Part shown: positions 38,820-47,963 of the stretch, in pieces | Layout: the number at the start of each line of letters is the position of its first letter | Position numbering within the stretch: the stretch's first letter is position 1 | From: Providencia sneebia DSM 19967 | Lineage (GTDB): Bacteria > Pseudomonadota > Gammaproteobacteria > Enterobacterales > Enterobacteriaceae | Direction of reading: 5' to 3' | Assembly: GCF_000314895.2 (NCBI RefSeq) | Contig: NZ_CM001773.1 | Coordinates: forward strand, 2,184,461 to 2,248,460 | DNA length: 64,000 bases | Notes under the pieces: model-generated | Database searches by the model: none | What the model was told of the DNA's origin: nothing | The model's input: the letters and a program-made list of their open reading frames with translations, nothing else | Program-made: the position numbers and the translations under genes

Positions 38820-39650
38820 ATGGAACTGATTGAACGCCATGCCTGTTTTGGTGGTTGGCAAGATGTTTATCAGCATCAATCTGAAGTGTTAGGTTGCCTG
38901 ATGAAATTTGCTGCTTATTTACCTTCTCAAGAAGCAGGTAAAACTTACCCAGTGATTTATTGGCTATCTGGCTTGACGTGTAATGAGCAGAATTTTATCA
39001 CAAAAGCGGGTGCTCAACAATTTGCTGCTAAACATGGCGTGATCCTGATTGCACCAGATACTAGTCCTCGAGGTAGTCATGTTGCAGATGATGAAGCTTA
39101 CGATCTTGGCCAAGGCGCTGGTTTTTACCTGAATGCTCAGCAATCACCTTGGAAGGAGAATTACAATATGTATGATTATATTGTGTCTGAACTTCCCGAA
39201 TTGGTTGAGAAAAATTTACCCGCAAACGGTAAGCGTGCATTAAGTGGGCATTCAATGGGTGGACACGGTGCTTTGGTGATCGGGCTTCGCAATCCTGAGC
39301 GTTATCGCAGTATATCCGCATTTTCGCCAATTGTTGCGCCATCGCAAGTGCCTTGGGGGCAAAAAGCGTTTATGGCTTATTTGGGTGATGATAAATCGCT
39401 GTGGTCTGATTATGATACGCTTCATTTACTCAATGAGTCACAGTCAATTATACCAATTAGAATAGATGTTGGGACAGAAGATCCATTTTTAAACGAGCAA
39501 TTGAAACCTGAATTGTTTGATGAAGTATGCCACCGTAAACACTATCCTTATGCCATCAATCTGCATGCTGGATATGATCACAGTTACTATTTTATTGCGA
39601 GTTTTATTGGTGAGCATATTGCATTCCATGCACAATATTTAAAAGATTAA
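38820..39650 (+). CDS. frmB: S-formylglutathione hydrolase FrmB
   Basis: 276-residue esterase D-type alpha/beta hydrolase, splitting S-formylglutathione into formate and glutathione, the step after FrmA. Nucleophile Ser145 in GHSMGG, the catalytic Asp in DVGTEDPFL and His in AGYDHSYYFI. YWLSGLTCNEQNFI carries the oxyanion hole. It lies 58 bases after frmA on the same strand, completing a frmRAB operon. Confidence 0.95.
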   Translation: MELIERHACFGGWQDVYQHQSEVLGCLMKFAAYLPSQEAGKTYPVIYWLSGLTCNEQNFITKAGAQQFAAKHGVILIAPDTSPRGSHVADDEAYDLGQGAGFYLNAQQSPWKENYNMYDYIVSELPELVEKNLPANGKRALSGHSMGGHGALVIGLRNPERYRSISAFSPIVAPSQVPWGQKAFMAYLGDDKSLWSDYDTLHLLNESQSIIPIRIDVGTEDPFLNEQLKPELFDEVCHRKHYPYAINLHAGYDHSYYFIASFIGEHIAFHAQYLKD

Positions 39651-39705
39651 TTGTCATTCTATGGCAAAATATCTATCTCTAATTGACAAATGAATAGGTC
39701 TTAAT

Positions 39706-40023
39706 GTGAATAAAGCCCCTGACAGTATCACTTTTTTTGAACGTTTGTTGCCGTTAGTCGTTTCAGGCGAGAAAGTGATTACGATCCGTGATAAGAGTGA
39801 AAGTGATTATGTTCCCGGAACGAGAGTAAGAGTGTCTGCTTTAGAAACGGGGAAATATTATACGGATATTGAAATTTTATCTGTCGAGGAAATTAGTTAC
39901 GATGACATCTCTGAATATCATGCTGTTCAGGAAGCAATGTCGTTAGAGACGTTAAAAGCGTTGATCCGCGAAATATATCCAACTGAGCAGTCACTCTTTG
40001 TGATTCATTATCGGTTAGCATAA
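39706..40023 (+). CDS. yqfB: ASCH-domain N4-acetylcytidine amidohydrolase YqfB
   Basis: 105 residues, related to E. coli YqfB (103), an ASCH-fold enzyme that removes the acetyl group from N4-acetylcytidine. The catalytic Lys23, Thr26 and Glu76 correspond to Lys21, Thr24 and Glu74 of E. coli YqfB (GEKVITIRDKSES; EYHAVQEAM). The start is GTG at 39706, with AGG about eight bases before; the overlapping ATG reads straight into a stop. It may lie at the end of the frm transcript, 55 bases after frmB. Confidence 0.9.
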   Translation: MNKAPDSITFFERLLPLVVSGEKVITIRDKSESDYVPGTRVRVSALETGKYYTDIEILSVEEISYDDISEYHAVQEAMSLETLKALIREIYPTEQSLFVIHYRLA

Positions 40024-40093
40024 TTTTCTCACGCATATCATGTTGTGAGGGAGCGGAAATACAGATAAGTTTACGTAGTAGATAGGTTTTATA

Positions 40094-40123
40094 AATAGAG
40101 ATAGGCATTTACCTATCTCTATT
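40094..40123. terminator. Bidirectional terminator between yqfB and dcyD
   Basis: Perfect 12-bp stem AATAGAGATAGG/CCTATCTCTATT with a six-base loop, between converging genes. Confidence 0.8.
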
Positions 40124-40139
40124 CACGTCATGTTCGCTA

Positions 40140-41129
40140 TTAACTTATGGATTTACTGACTTCAGGATAAGCAAATAGTGCAGGTGATCCACCCGTATGG
40201 ACAAACAAAACGGGTGTTTTTTCAGTTGATGTTTCAAGGTAGTTAATTAAACCAGCCATTGCTTTACCTGTATAAACAGGGTCTAACAAAATACCTTCAC
40301 TACGTGCTAACAAAGTAATGGCATTTAAGCCAGCTTGGTTTGGCATGCCGTACATAGGCTGGAAAAAACTATCCCATAGATTGACTTCTGGCGTTTCAAC
40401 AATTGCCAGTAATTCAGCAAGCTCACGTTGAATATTTTCAACTTTTGGTGCTTGGTCTTGCTGTAATCGTGACACTGTCACGCCAATAACGTGTGTTTTA
40501 GGCAATAGTTCTTGTAGGCCAATTGCTAATCCTGCATGCGTACCCGCACTGCCAGATGCGACGATAACTTTATCAAATTCAATTTCGATTGGTTTTTGTT
40601 GGGCAATTTCAATCGCACATTGGACATAACCAAGCGCACCTAATGCATTTGAGCCACCAACAGGCACAATATAAGCATCTTCCAATTCTAACGTGCGGAT
40701 AAGCTCTTCCATTTGAGCTTGTGGATCGGTTAATGCTTCACACATGACAGATTCTGCACCAAATAAATCAGTCAGTAACTTATTGCCATTATGCAAGAAG
40801 TTGCTATCAGAGCTTTGAATTGGGTTTTCTAATAAAGCAATACATTTCATACCAAACATGGCTGCAATTGCAGCAGTTTGGCGCACATGGTTAGACTGAA
40901 TAGCGCCAGCAGTGACAATGACTTTCGCTTTTTTAGCGATAGCGTCGGCAATTAAAAACTCTAATTTACGTAGCTTATTCCCACCCATAGCAAGTGGTGA
41001 GATATCATCTCGTTTGATATAAATTTCACGACCATAAAGTCGGGAAAGGTTTTCAAGCCGTTCCAAAGGGGTTGAAGCCTTATACAAATTCACTTTTGTA
41101 AAAGAGGCGAGTTTTTGTTGTAGTGACAT
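40140..41129 (-). CDS. dcyD: D-cysteine desulfhydrase
   Basis: PLP enzyme of fold type II, 329 residues from ATG 41129 (GAGGT upstream; an in-frame start at 41144 is less good). It breaks D-cysteine down to pyruvate, sulfide and ammonia. Signatures: IKRDDISPLAMGGNKLRKLEF with the PLP lysine, TAGAIQSNHVRQTAA, VPVGGSNALGALGYV, SGSAGTHAGLAIGL and DPVYTGKAMAGLI, matching E. coli DcyD (328). It lies 18 bases after a sodium/proton antiporter-type transporter gene, likely the importer of its substrate. In E. coli the partners are the cystine ABC transporter genes instead. Confidence 0.93.
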   Translation of the reverse strand: MSLQQKLASFTKVNLYKASTPLERLENLSRLYGREIYIKRDDISPLAMGGNKLRKLEFLIADAIAKKAKVIVTAGAIQSNHVRQTAAIAAMFGMKCIALLENPIQSSDSNFLHNGNKLLTDLFGAESVMCEALTDPQAQMEELIRTLELEDAYIVPVGGSNALGALGYVQCAIEIAQQKPIEIEFDKVIVASGSAGTHAGLAIGLQELLPKTHVIGVTVSRLQQDQAPKVENIQRELAELLAIVETPEVNLWDSFFQPMYGMPNQAGLNAITLLARSEGILLDPVYTGKAMAGLINYLETSTEKTPVLFVHTGGSPALFAYPEVSKSIS

Positions 41130-41147
41130 CGTTAAGTACCTCAAATA

Positions 41148-42575
41148 TTAATAGGAAAATCCTAAATAGAGATAAACAGCTAGCACAATACTGGCTGTGA
41201 CTAATGCATAAGGCATTTGTGTTCGAATGTGTTCAATGTGGTCACAATCTGTGGCCATGGATGCAACAATAGCATCGGCCGAAATAGGTGATGTCATATC
41301 GCCAAAGATGGAGCCAGAAATTGCCGCACCAATCATATATTCTATTGGCATACCCACTGACAAACCTAATTGTACGCCAATAGGGATCATAATTGCGAAG
41401 GTTCCCCAAGATGTGCCGGTTGCAAGTGACATAATGGCACTAATAATAAAAATAAAGCCGACAGAAAAACCGGGGGCCATAACACCTTGAGTGACTTCAG
41501 CAATATATGCGCCAGTATTCAATTCTGCGGAAACATTTCCCATCAAAAAGGCCAAAATCATAATTGAACTGATTTTCAGCATATTGGCATAACCAATAAA
41601 TAACTCTTTAAAGAAATCATCAATGCTCATTAAACGGCGACCAATGAACCAGCAGAAAGAAACAACTGTACCAAACATGACTCCCCAATAAACTGAGGAT
41701 GATCCACTTCCTTTGGTAAAGTCGCCATCACCCGTGATATACAGAGCGACAGGCACCATTAAAACAGTTGAAAGAATTGGGATGAAAAAATTCCAAACAG
41801 AATGCGCATTTGGATGATCAATAATATCCGCTTCATCATCAATATTGCCATCTTGCGAAATTGTGCCAGCTGCATGATGTGCTTGATATTGCATCTCGGC
41901 TTTTTTCATTGGTCCCCAAGACACATTGGTAAATACATAAAATAAAATGGTTATTAATGAGAACCATGCCATTAAATTATAACCAATTGAACTAATGAGA
42001 ATATCAAATGGCTCACCTGTTATTAGGCCTTGGGCAATTTGAACCCCAATTAAGCCCATGATGACGGCACCCCAGCCATTAATCACCGCAGAAGAACATA
42101 CAGAAACACACGCTGTTTGAATGATATAAGACATTTTTTCAGGCGCAACAGCATATTTTCGAGCAAGATTTTTTGTCGAAGCACCAGCCACCAATTGGTT
42201 AATAGAGCTTTCAATAAAAATCAATGAAGTAATAACAATCGCTAACAGTTGCGTTGTCACCCGATTTTTCACTAATCGAGTGCGATTAGATAGTAGCTGA
42301 ACTAATGCTCGCACGCCCCCCGTTACGACAACTAAGCGCATTATTCCCCCAATCATCACCATAAACACAATGGTTCGCGTATTACCGGGAGAGGCAAAAG
42401 TATCAATGATACCGTCTACAGTCCCTTTGATGCCCAAAAGAATATTGTGATCATGAAGTACTGTAAAGCCGACTAAAATCCCAAGCATGAGCGAAAGCAT
42501 CACTTGGCGTGTGAGTATCGCTAAGAGGATTGTTACGATGGGAGTGATGATTGTCCAAATGCCATAATCCTGCAT
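41148..42575 (-). CDS. NhaC-type Na+/H+ antiporter family transporter
   Basis: 475-residue inner-membrane protein with about 11-12 segments. Family features include FIESSINQLVAGAS, GWGAVIMGLIG, SLATGTSWGTFAIMIPIG and the C-terminal GSIFGDMTSPISADAIVASMATDCDHIEHIRTQMPYAL. The NhaC superfamily includes sodium/proton and amino-acid or malate/sodium transporters. An 18-base gap to dcyD implies one operon and so a role in uptake of D-cysteine or a related sulfur amino acid; this is inference. A loop near residues 240-265 is rich in Asp and His. Confidence 0.85.
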   Translation of the reverse strand: MQDYGIWTIITPIVTILLAILTRQVMLSLMLGILVGFTVLHDHNILLGIKGTVDGIIDTFASPGNTRTIVFMVMIGGIMRLVVVTGGVRALVQLLSNRTRLVKNRVTTQLLAIVITSLIFIESSINQLVAGASTKNLARKYAVAPEKMSYIIQTACVSVCSSAVINGWGAVIMGLIGVQIAQGLITGEPFDILISSIGYNLMAWFSLITILFYVFTNVSWGPMKKAEMQYQAHHAAGTISQDGNIDDEADIIDHPNAHSVWNFFIPILSTVLMVPVALYITGDGDFTKGSGSSSVYWGVMFGTVVSFCWFIGRRLMSIDDFFKELFIGYANMLKISSIMILAFLMGNVSAELNTGAYIAEVTQGVMAPGFSVGFIFIISAIMSLATGTSWGTFAIMIPIGVQLGLSVGMPIEYMIGAAISGSIFGDMTSPISADAIVASMATDCDHIEHIRTQMPYALVTASIVLAVYLYLGFSY

Positions 42576-42730
42576 GTATTTACCTGTTTATCTGCAATGA
42601 ATTAAACTTGAAATTATAATTGTTGAAAAATCATAGCATTAATATAGGCATACATTGAATCAAATTATGGTGTTTGGCAGTGTTTTGTAACAAAAAATAG
42701 CCGAAATACTTTCCTTATCAGCAATAGAAC

Positions 42731-42763
42731 AATCTCTGCTTTTTTTAATTCGTTGCAGAGATT
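42731..42763. terminator. Terminator after ydeE
   Basis: Perfect 9-bp arms AATCTCTGC/GCAGAGATT with a 15-base T-rich loop, just beyond the ydeE stop on the minus strand. Confidence 0.6.
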
Positions 42764-42791
42764 ATTAGTGTGCAGATCAATTCGTACTCTT

Positions 42792-43982
42792 TTAACTCAT
42801 TCGTGAAGCAGCTTGTTGTTTAACATTCATCCCTTTTAGCATACAAGCCCAAGCTAATACTGAAAAACCAATCAAAATAATAAATAAAAACTGCGGAGGA
42901 AGTTCAGTAAGAACAACACCCGTTATCATTGGATTAAAAGCCCCGCCTAACAATCCTAATGCTTGTGCTGAAAAGTAACTTGATTTCATTCCATCAGGAG
43001 CAATGTTATCAATTAACATATATTCTCCCGGTGCATAAATCAGTTCACCTAACGTAAATATACTGACGGCAATAGCCCAGATATATAAATTTTCACCTGC
43101 ATGCATAAATGTTGCTAAGCCTGCAATAAAAAATAGTGTGCCTAAACTCATATATCTTTTGAGGTTATCAGCATTAAGTCGTTTACCTACCATATATTGT
43201 AACGTGACAACGACAATGGCATTTACAGGTAAAACAACCCCAATAACGGATTGAGCAAAATCACTATTTGCTATGGTAATAACATATTGGGATATCCAAG
43301 TGGTAAATGAACCGAAAACAAAGGAGCCTAAGAACGTTGATAAAATAAACCAGGCAAGCGCACGATCACGCAGCATTGCTGTTGGTTTCCAAACAGTGTT
43401 ATGGACTTCTTTGTAATTAATCGGTTTGACGCTTTGAACAAATCGTTGAATAAAAAAGATGGGTAATGATGCGGAAATAGCCGCAAGCCAGAAGGGTAGA
43501 TTGATACTGTAAATCAATAACCACGTGCCTAATGGTGGACCAATAGTCCAACCAATATTTAAAAAGGTGTAATTCAGTGAGAATATTTTTGCTTTGAGGG
43601 CTAAAGATAATGTATCTGAAAAATAACCTTTCAGAACAGTAGAAAATACAGAATAAGCACAATTAATAATCGAAAAGAAAATAACAACCAAATAAGCGTG
43701 ATTGACGAGTGGAATTGCAATAAAACCACAGATAAAAATAAAGATAGCAATTAGCATACAGCGCTTTTTATCGACTCTATCCGCTAAAATACCAAAACCA
43801 ATACTAAATAGAATACCTATGGTTAATGCGAGTGACATCGCAAATCCCACCACATCAATAGACAGATGATATTTTCGGGTTAAATAGATTGCCATAAATG
43901 GCAATGTTGCTCCTCGCCCAATAGTTAATAACAGCGATGAGCACAATAATGCGCTATTTGAGATAGTTGATTTTGACCACAT
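42792..43982 (-). CDS. ydeE: Major facilitator transporter YdeE
   Basis: 396-residue 12-helix MFS protein closely resembling E. coli YdeE (395): LTIGRGATLPFMAIYLTRKY, FGILADRVDKKR (motif A), FSLNYTFLNIGWTIGPPLGTWLL, YAPGEYMLIDNIAPDGMKSSYFSAQALG. YdeE is an inner-membrane efflux protein reported to act on dipeptides. The gene stands alone. Confidence 0.92.
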   Translation of the reverse strand: MWSKSTISNSALLCSSLLLTIGRGATLPFMAIYLTRKYHLSIDVVGFAMSLALTIGILFSIGFGILADRVDKKRCMLIAIFIFICGFIAIPLVNHAYLVVIFFSIINCAYSVFSTVLKGYFSDTLSLALKAKIFSLNYTFLNIGWTIGPPLGTWLLIYSINLPFWLAAISASLPIFFIQRFVQSVKPINYKEVHNTVWKPTAMLRDRALAWFILSTFLGSFVFGSFTTWISQYVITIANSDFAQSVIGVVLPVNAIVVVTLQYMVGKRLNADNLKRYMSLGTLFFIAGLATFMHAGENLYIWAIAVSIFTLGELIYAPGEYMLIDNIAPDGMKSSYFSAQALGLLGGAFNPMITGVVLTELPPQFLFIILIGFSVLAWACMLKGMNVKQQAASRMS

Positions 43983-44220
43983 GGCTTATGACCTAATGTT
44001 ATAATTTTTATAAATTTCATCATTTTTATGAAAATATAAATTACCGAAATTTTTAGTGCTAAGAAATGCTTTGTTGATAAAAGTATGAAAAACAAAATAT
44101 GACAGGTGCTAATTCACCAATTATCCAACTTAAATATGGAATTTTATAAGGGACTCGATAAATCTAGAGGATTGTCTTGTCAGATAATTTTCGAAAAGAA
44201 AAATGGCGGGAACAAAGGTG

Positions 44221-44256
44221 AGATATGGAGAATAAATTCCCCATATCTATTCTATT
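44221..44256. terminator. Terminator-like hairpin near the yqhD end
   Basis: Perfect 8-bp arms AGATATGG/CCATATCT with a 12-base loop. The T-rich tail lies on the plus strand (ATTCTATTTTT), although the adjacent gene ends on the minus strand. Confidence 0.5.
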
Positions 44257-44271
44257 TTTATTGCGATTAAT

Positions 44272-45429
44272 TTATAAAGCCGCTGTATAAACGCGTCGGC
44301 TTACTTCCGGCGTAATATCATGGTGCTCACCTAGCGTCACCATGTCATTTTTAATTAAGTTTGCCACGAGAGGCTCAATGACTTCGGAAGAGAGATTATA
44401 ATCACTAAAATGAGTTTTGATGCCCAGTTTTTCAAAGAACGCTTTCGTTAACTCTATAGCGCGTAAGGCTTGTTGTTGTTCAGTACCTTCAGTGACACCC
44501 CAAACGTTCTGAGCATATTGCGCTAATTTGGCCTGTTTCTGAGGTAATTTTTCAATCAACATAGCGGGAAGAACAATAGCAAGGGTTTGAGCATGGTCTA
44601 AACCATAAAGTGCTGTTATTTCATGGCCTAACATATGGGTTGACCAATCTTGCGGAACACCTACGCCAATTAATCCGTTTAAGGCTAGCGTCGCTGTCCA
44701 CATTAAATTTGCACGTACATCGTAATCTGTTGGATTTGCTAATGCTTTAGGGCCAATATCAACCAATGTTTTCAGTAATCCTTCAGCAAAAGCATCTTGT
44801 ACAGCAGCATTAACAGGGTAGGTTAAATATTGCTCTATGATATGAACAAAAGCATCAGCAACCCCATTACTGATTTGGCGCGGCGGCAATGTATATGTTT
44901 TGGTTGGGTCGAGAATTGAAAATTGTGGGTAGACACAATCACTCATAAAAGCACGCTTAGCATGAAATTCTTCACGTGTGATCACTGAACCTTTATTCAT
45001 TTCAGAACCCGTAGCAGGTAAGGTTAAAACCGTACCAAATGGGAGCGCCGATTTAATATTTGTGCCACCTTGTAGCAAAATATCCCAACTATCACCGACA
45101 AAATCGACTGCCGCAGCAACAAATTTTGTGCCATCAATAACAGACCCACCACCAACCGCAAGCAAGTAATCAAAACCTTCATGTTTGATTTTATCGACTG
45201 CTTTTATTAGTGTTTCATAACGTGGGTTAGCTTCAATACCGCCAAATAGCCCTATTTCACGTTCTCCTAATGCTTTCTCAACTTCATCTAAAGTGCCATT
45301 TTTACGAGCACTTTCCCCACCAAAGAGGATCAGAACTTTGGCGGTTTTAGGGATGAGTCTATCTAATTCACTTATTTTTCCTTCGCCAAATACGATCCGT
45401 GTTGGGTTATAAAATTCGAAATTATTCAT
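44272..45429 (-). CDS. yqhD: NADPH-dependent aldehyde reductase YqhD
   Basis: 385 residues, iron-type alcohol dehydrogenase fold; E. coli YqhD is 387. It reduces short-chain and lipid-peroxidation aldehydes such as acrolein, malondialdehyde and methylglyoxal. The NADP motif is GGGSVIDGTKF; the metal ligands are in NGVADAFVHIIEQYL (Asp, His) and STHMLGHEITALYGLDHAQTLAIV (two His). FNFEFYNPTRIVFGEGKI-type N-terminus is conserved. Together with frmRAB and ahpCF, it gives the window a marked aldehyde/peroxide defence content. It diverges from the polyferredoxin gene. Confidence 0.93.
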   Translation of the reverse strand: MNNFEFYNPTRIVFGEGKISELDRLIPKTAKVLILFGGESARKNGTLDEVEKALGEREIGLFGGIEANPRYETLIKAVDKIKHEGFDYLLAVGGGSVIDGTKFVAAAVDFVGDSWDILLQGGTNIKSALPFGTVLTLPATGSEMNKGSVITREEFHAKRAFMSDCVYPQFSILDPTKTYTLPPRQISNGVADAFVHIIEQYLTYPVNAAVQDAFAEGLLKTLVDIGPKALANPTDYDVRANLMWTATLALNGLIGVGVPQDWSTHMLGHEITALYGLDHAQTLAIVLPAMLIEKLPQKQAKLAQYAQNVWGVTEGTEQQQALRAIELTKAFFEKLGIKTHFSDYNLSSEVIEPLVANLIKNDMVTLGEHHDITPEVSRRVYTAAL

Positions 45430-45604
45430 AATTAGACCTTTTGAGTAAGCAAACTAAGAGAGTAAATGTGCTTTTATGGCGACTAAAGCATACAAGACAT
45501 ATAATCAGTTAGCTATGTAATGAGTGCTTATTTAAATAAAGCTTTAGCTGTTATACTTAATAATTGTGTGTGTAATTTTTATCTGAATTCTGGAGTTGAG
45601 AAGT

Positions 45605-46488
45605 ATGAGGCACTTTATTGCGGTAGAGCTTCCACCTGAACCTACCATCAATGATAAATGCGTAAGAAAGCGCCTTAAAAATAGTGTATGCGATAGTTGC
45701 TCACAAACATGTCCGGTTGGGGCAATCTCCTTGGGCGTTATGCGAGCATCTATAGATAATCAAATTTGTTACCAATGCGGAAACTGTTTATTTGTTTGCC
45801 CTGTCGATGCCATAGAGAATATCACCCCGCATGAACACACTTACCATAATCATCATTTGATCATTAATCATGATGAGCCTTTAGCAAGTGTGGAGGAGTT
45901 ATTAGTTTGGCATAAACAATATGCTATTAATGGGATGGAGATAATAGAGCCATTAATTGATAAATGGTTGCCAGTATTAGCAGCACTAAATTTAAAATTA
46001 CAAACACTACAAGAGCCTGTTTGGCAATTGATAATAGCACCTTCTCCAGAAGTCGATAATGGGCGTCGATTGATGTTTTTCCGCCAAAAACTAGATGAAA
46101 AACCATTAAATAAAGGGGGGGCAGTACTGGATTAAATGCACGAAAACAGTTTTATCCAGAAGATAGTTGGTTTCATATTCAATTTGATGAATCGAGTTGT
46201 ATTCTTTGTGGGGCTTGCGCCAAAGTATGTGATGAACAAGCAATAACTTTAGCCGATCACCAATTTATATTTGATGATAAACGTTGTACTGGCTGTATGA
46301 GTTGCCAAGTTGTCTGTTTACCAAAATCAATTGATATTCAACCTAAGATTGCTAAAAATAGCCAACCTGTTATTTATCATTACCATGATGCTCAATGTGA
46401 GCGTTGTCGCACTCATTTCTTTGCTTGGCAGGAAAATGAAACATTATGTCCAATTTGTATTCAACATAAAAAACAAGGCTGGTTATAA
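45605..46488 (+). pseudogene. Polyferredoxin (NapF-like 4Fe-4S protein), frameshifted at a G7 tract
   Basis: Two adjacent frames together encode one protein of about 295 residues with [4Fe-4S] clusters. The first part has CDSCSQTCPVGAI and CYQCGNCLFVCPVDAI; the second has CILCGACAKVCDEQAI and CTGCMSCQVVCLPKSI, then a Cys-rich tail with CERC and CPIC that may bind zinc. The first frame stops at 46135 just after a run of seven G (46115-46121), while the second is open across that point (STGLNARKQFYPEDSWF). Adding one G, or removing two, restores one frame. The break may be a sequencing error, phase variation or decay. NapF-type proteins load clusters into periplasmic oxidoreductases before export; no partner is nearby. 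Confidence 0.82.
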
Positions 46489-46610
46489 ATATACGTTGTG
46501 AAGCAAAAAGATAAAAATTCTATTCAATAAGTAAGATAATATTACAATTATATTTAATTGAAATTGAATATGTTAAATTGACTTATGGATACTCCAAGAG
46601 AATACATTTA

Positions 46611-47930
46611 ATGTTGATAGAGTCCGAAAGAGTAAGTGCTGATTTCATTCAATATGATAGGCAATCTGTGTATAAAGATACAATTATCCGCATTATCACA
46701 TCAGAAAAAATTTTCTTTTTCTTTCATTCACAATTTGATAATACAGATAGCTTTCTTCATCAGTTAAAATCCGGTGATGAAATTATTGCCGCTGGGCACC
46801 CATTGAATAATGGTGGGTATTGGCTGCATTGGGCGATATTAGATGATAATAATGAGTTGGCACCAGAAAATAAATACGATGAAGGTCAGAGCTTACTTAA
46901 ATATCTAGCTTGCAGCACTTTAGCTTCGTTAGTGAGCTTTTTGATGATAATTGATGGGATTGAATCTATTTTTATTGCAGTGCTTTTTCTGTTTACGCTA
47001 ATAATGAATATATTGTTTGTAAAAGAATTAATTATCTCTGCAATATCCCCTTTAAATGAATCAGTGATAATTTATCAAAAAGAGAAAGGTATTGTTGATA
47101 AACCTTTCTTTAATAAAAAGGTCTATAATTTAATCAAACGCCACAGACCAAAAATCTTTTCAATCGTCAATGGCTCTTCATTTAAAAAACAAAATAGTAA
47201 TTTTTCAATTGATGATTATGAACTAATCAATAAAAAGGCTGAAAATCTTGGGCTAAATGTTAAGCTATTCGATATTAAAGAGATAAAAATAAAAAGTAAT
47301 ATGGCTGTTAGCCATTTAAGAATAAATAATAATAGAAAAAGAATTCAGACGCCTAATAATTATTATTTGATCAGTGATGGTTGTAATGAGTTTTACTGTA
47401 AAACTCATAATAGTTCTTTAGCTAAAGAAGTATTAACCAAAATTCAGCATCCTTTTTTTGTTGCTTTGAAAGATAAAGTTGAAGTGATTAGCGATGTTGA
47501 TAATCACCAAGTCATTGGCCTTTATAATCATACAGATGAATCAGCTTACCTATTTAAACCAAGTAATCATATTGATTACAATGAAATGACACCTAAAGTA
47601 GCGTTAGTATCATCAATCATTTTTTTCTTGATAATATTTATATCTACCTCAATGGTATCTCTCTATTTTAGAGCTGATTTTTTTATGGTGACGGTTTTAT
47701 TCTTTGCAAGCATGGTTATTCCTATCATGATCTACTCTTTATATCTGATTCAAAAGAAAAAATATTTTAAGAGTACTCAACTAGATAGGTTTCTAATAGT
47801 GAAAAATTATTTGCAATATTGCTTAGGGCTCAATCATAACAAGAGCTGTGTTAATGTTGTGCTTAATACTGAACATCCTACAGGTTTTAATACCATCGTT
47901 TTAAATGATGATAGAGAAGATAAGAAATAG
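46611..47930 (+). CDS. Uncharacterised membrane protein with two TM pairs
   Basis: 439 residues from ATG 46611 (AAGAGA upstream; a TTG 33 bases earlier is in frame). A soluble N-terminal part with a hydrophobic strand (EKIFFFFHSQFDN) and GGYWLHWAILDD resembles the beta-rich domains of membrane-anchored toxins-associated proteins only vaguely. A first membrane pair lies at about 97-139, a cytoplasmic basic region of about 190 residues follows (KRHRPKIFSIVNGSSFKKQ), a second pair is at about 330-385, and the C-terminus is soluble. No family recognised. It lies 33 bases before a DKNYY-repeat gene on the same strand, so the two are probably one unit. Confidence 0.65.
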   Translation: MLIESERVSADFIQYDRQSVYKDTIIRIITSEKIFFFFHSQFDNTDSFLHQLKSGDEIIAAGHPLNNGGYWLHWAILDDNNELAPENKYDEGQSLLKYLACSTLASLVSFLMIIDGIESIFIAVLFLFTLIMNILFVKELIISAISPLNESVIIYQKEKGIVDKPFFNKKVYNLIKRHRPKIFSIVNGSSFKKQNSNFSIDDYELINKKAENLGLNVKLFDIKEIKIKSNMAVSHLRINNNRKRIQTPNNYYLISDGCNEFYCKTHNSSLAKEVLTKIQHPFFVALKDKVEVISDVDNHQVIGLYNHTDESAYLFKPSNHIDYNEMTPKVALVSSIIFFLIIFISTSMVSLYFRADFFMVTVLFFASMVIPIMIYSLYLIQKKKYFKSTQLDRFLIVKNYLQYCLGLNHNKSCVNVVLNTEHPTGFNTIVLNDDREDKK

Positions 47931-47963
47931 TAACTCAACTTAAAAACAAAGGGCTCCTTTATT

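Noticed and set aside
46100..46135. Programmed -1 frameshifting in the polyferredoxin gene
   Set aside because: The G-run does not form a standard slippery heptamer with a visible downstream structure; error, decay or phase variation is simpler.
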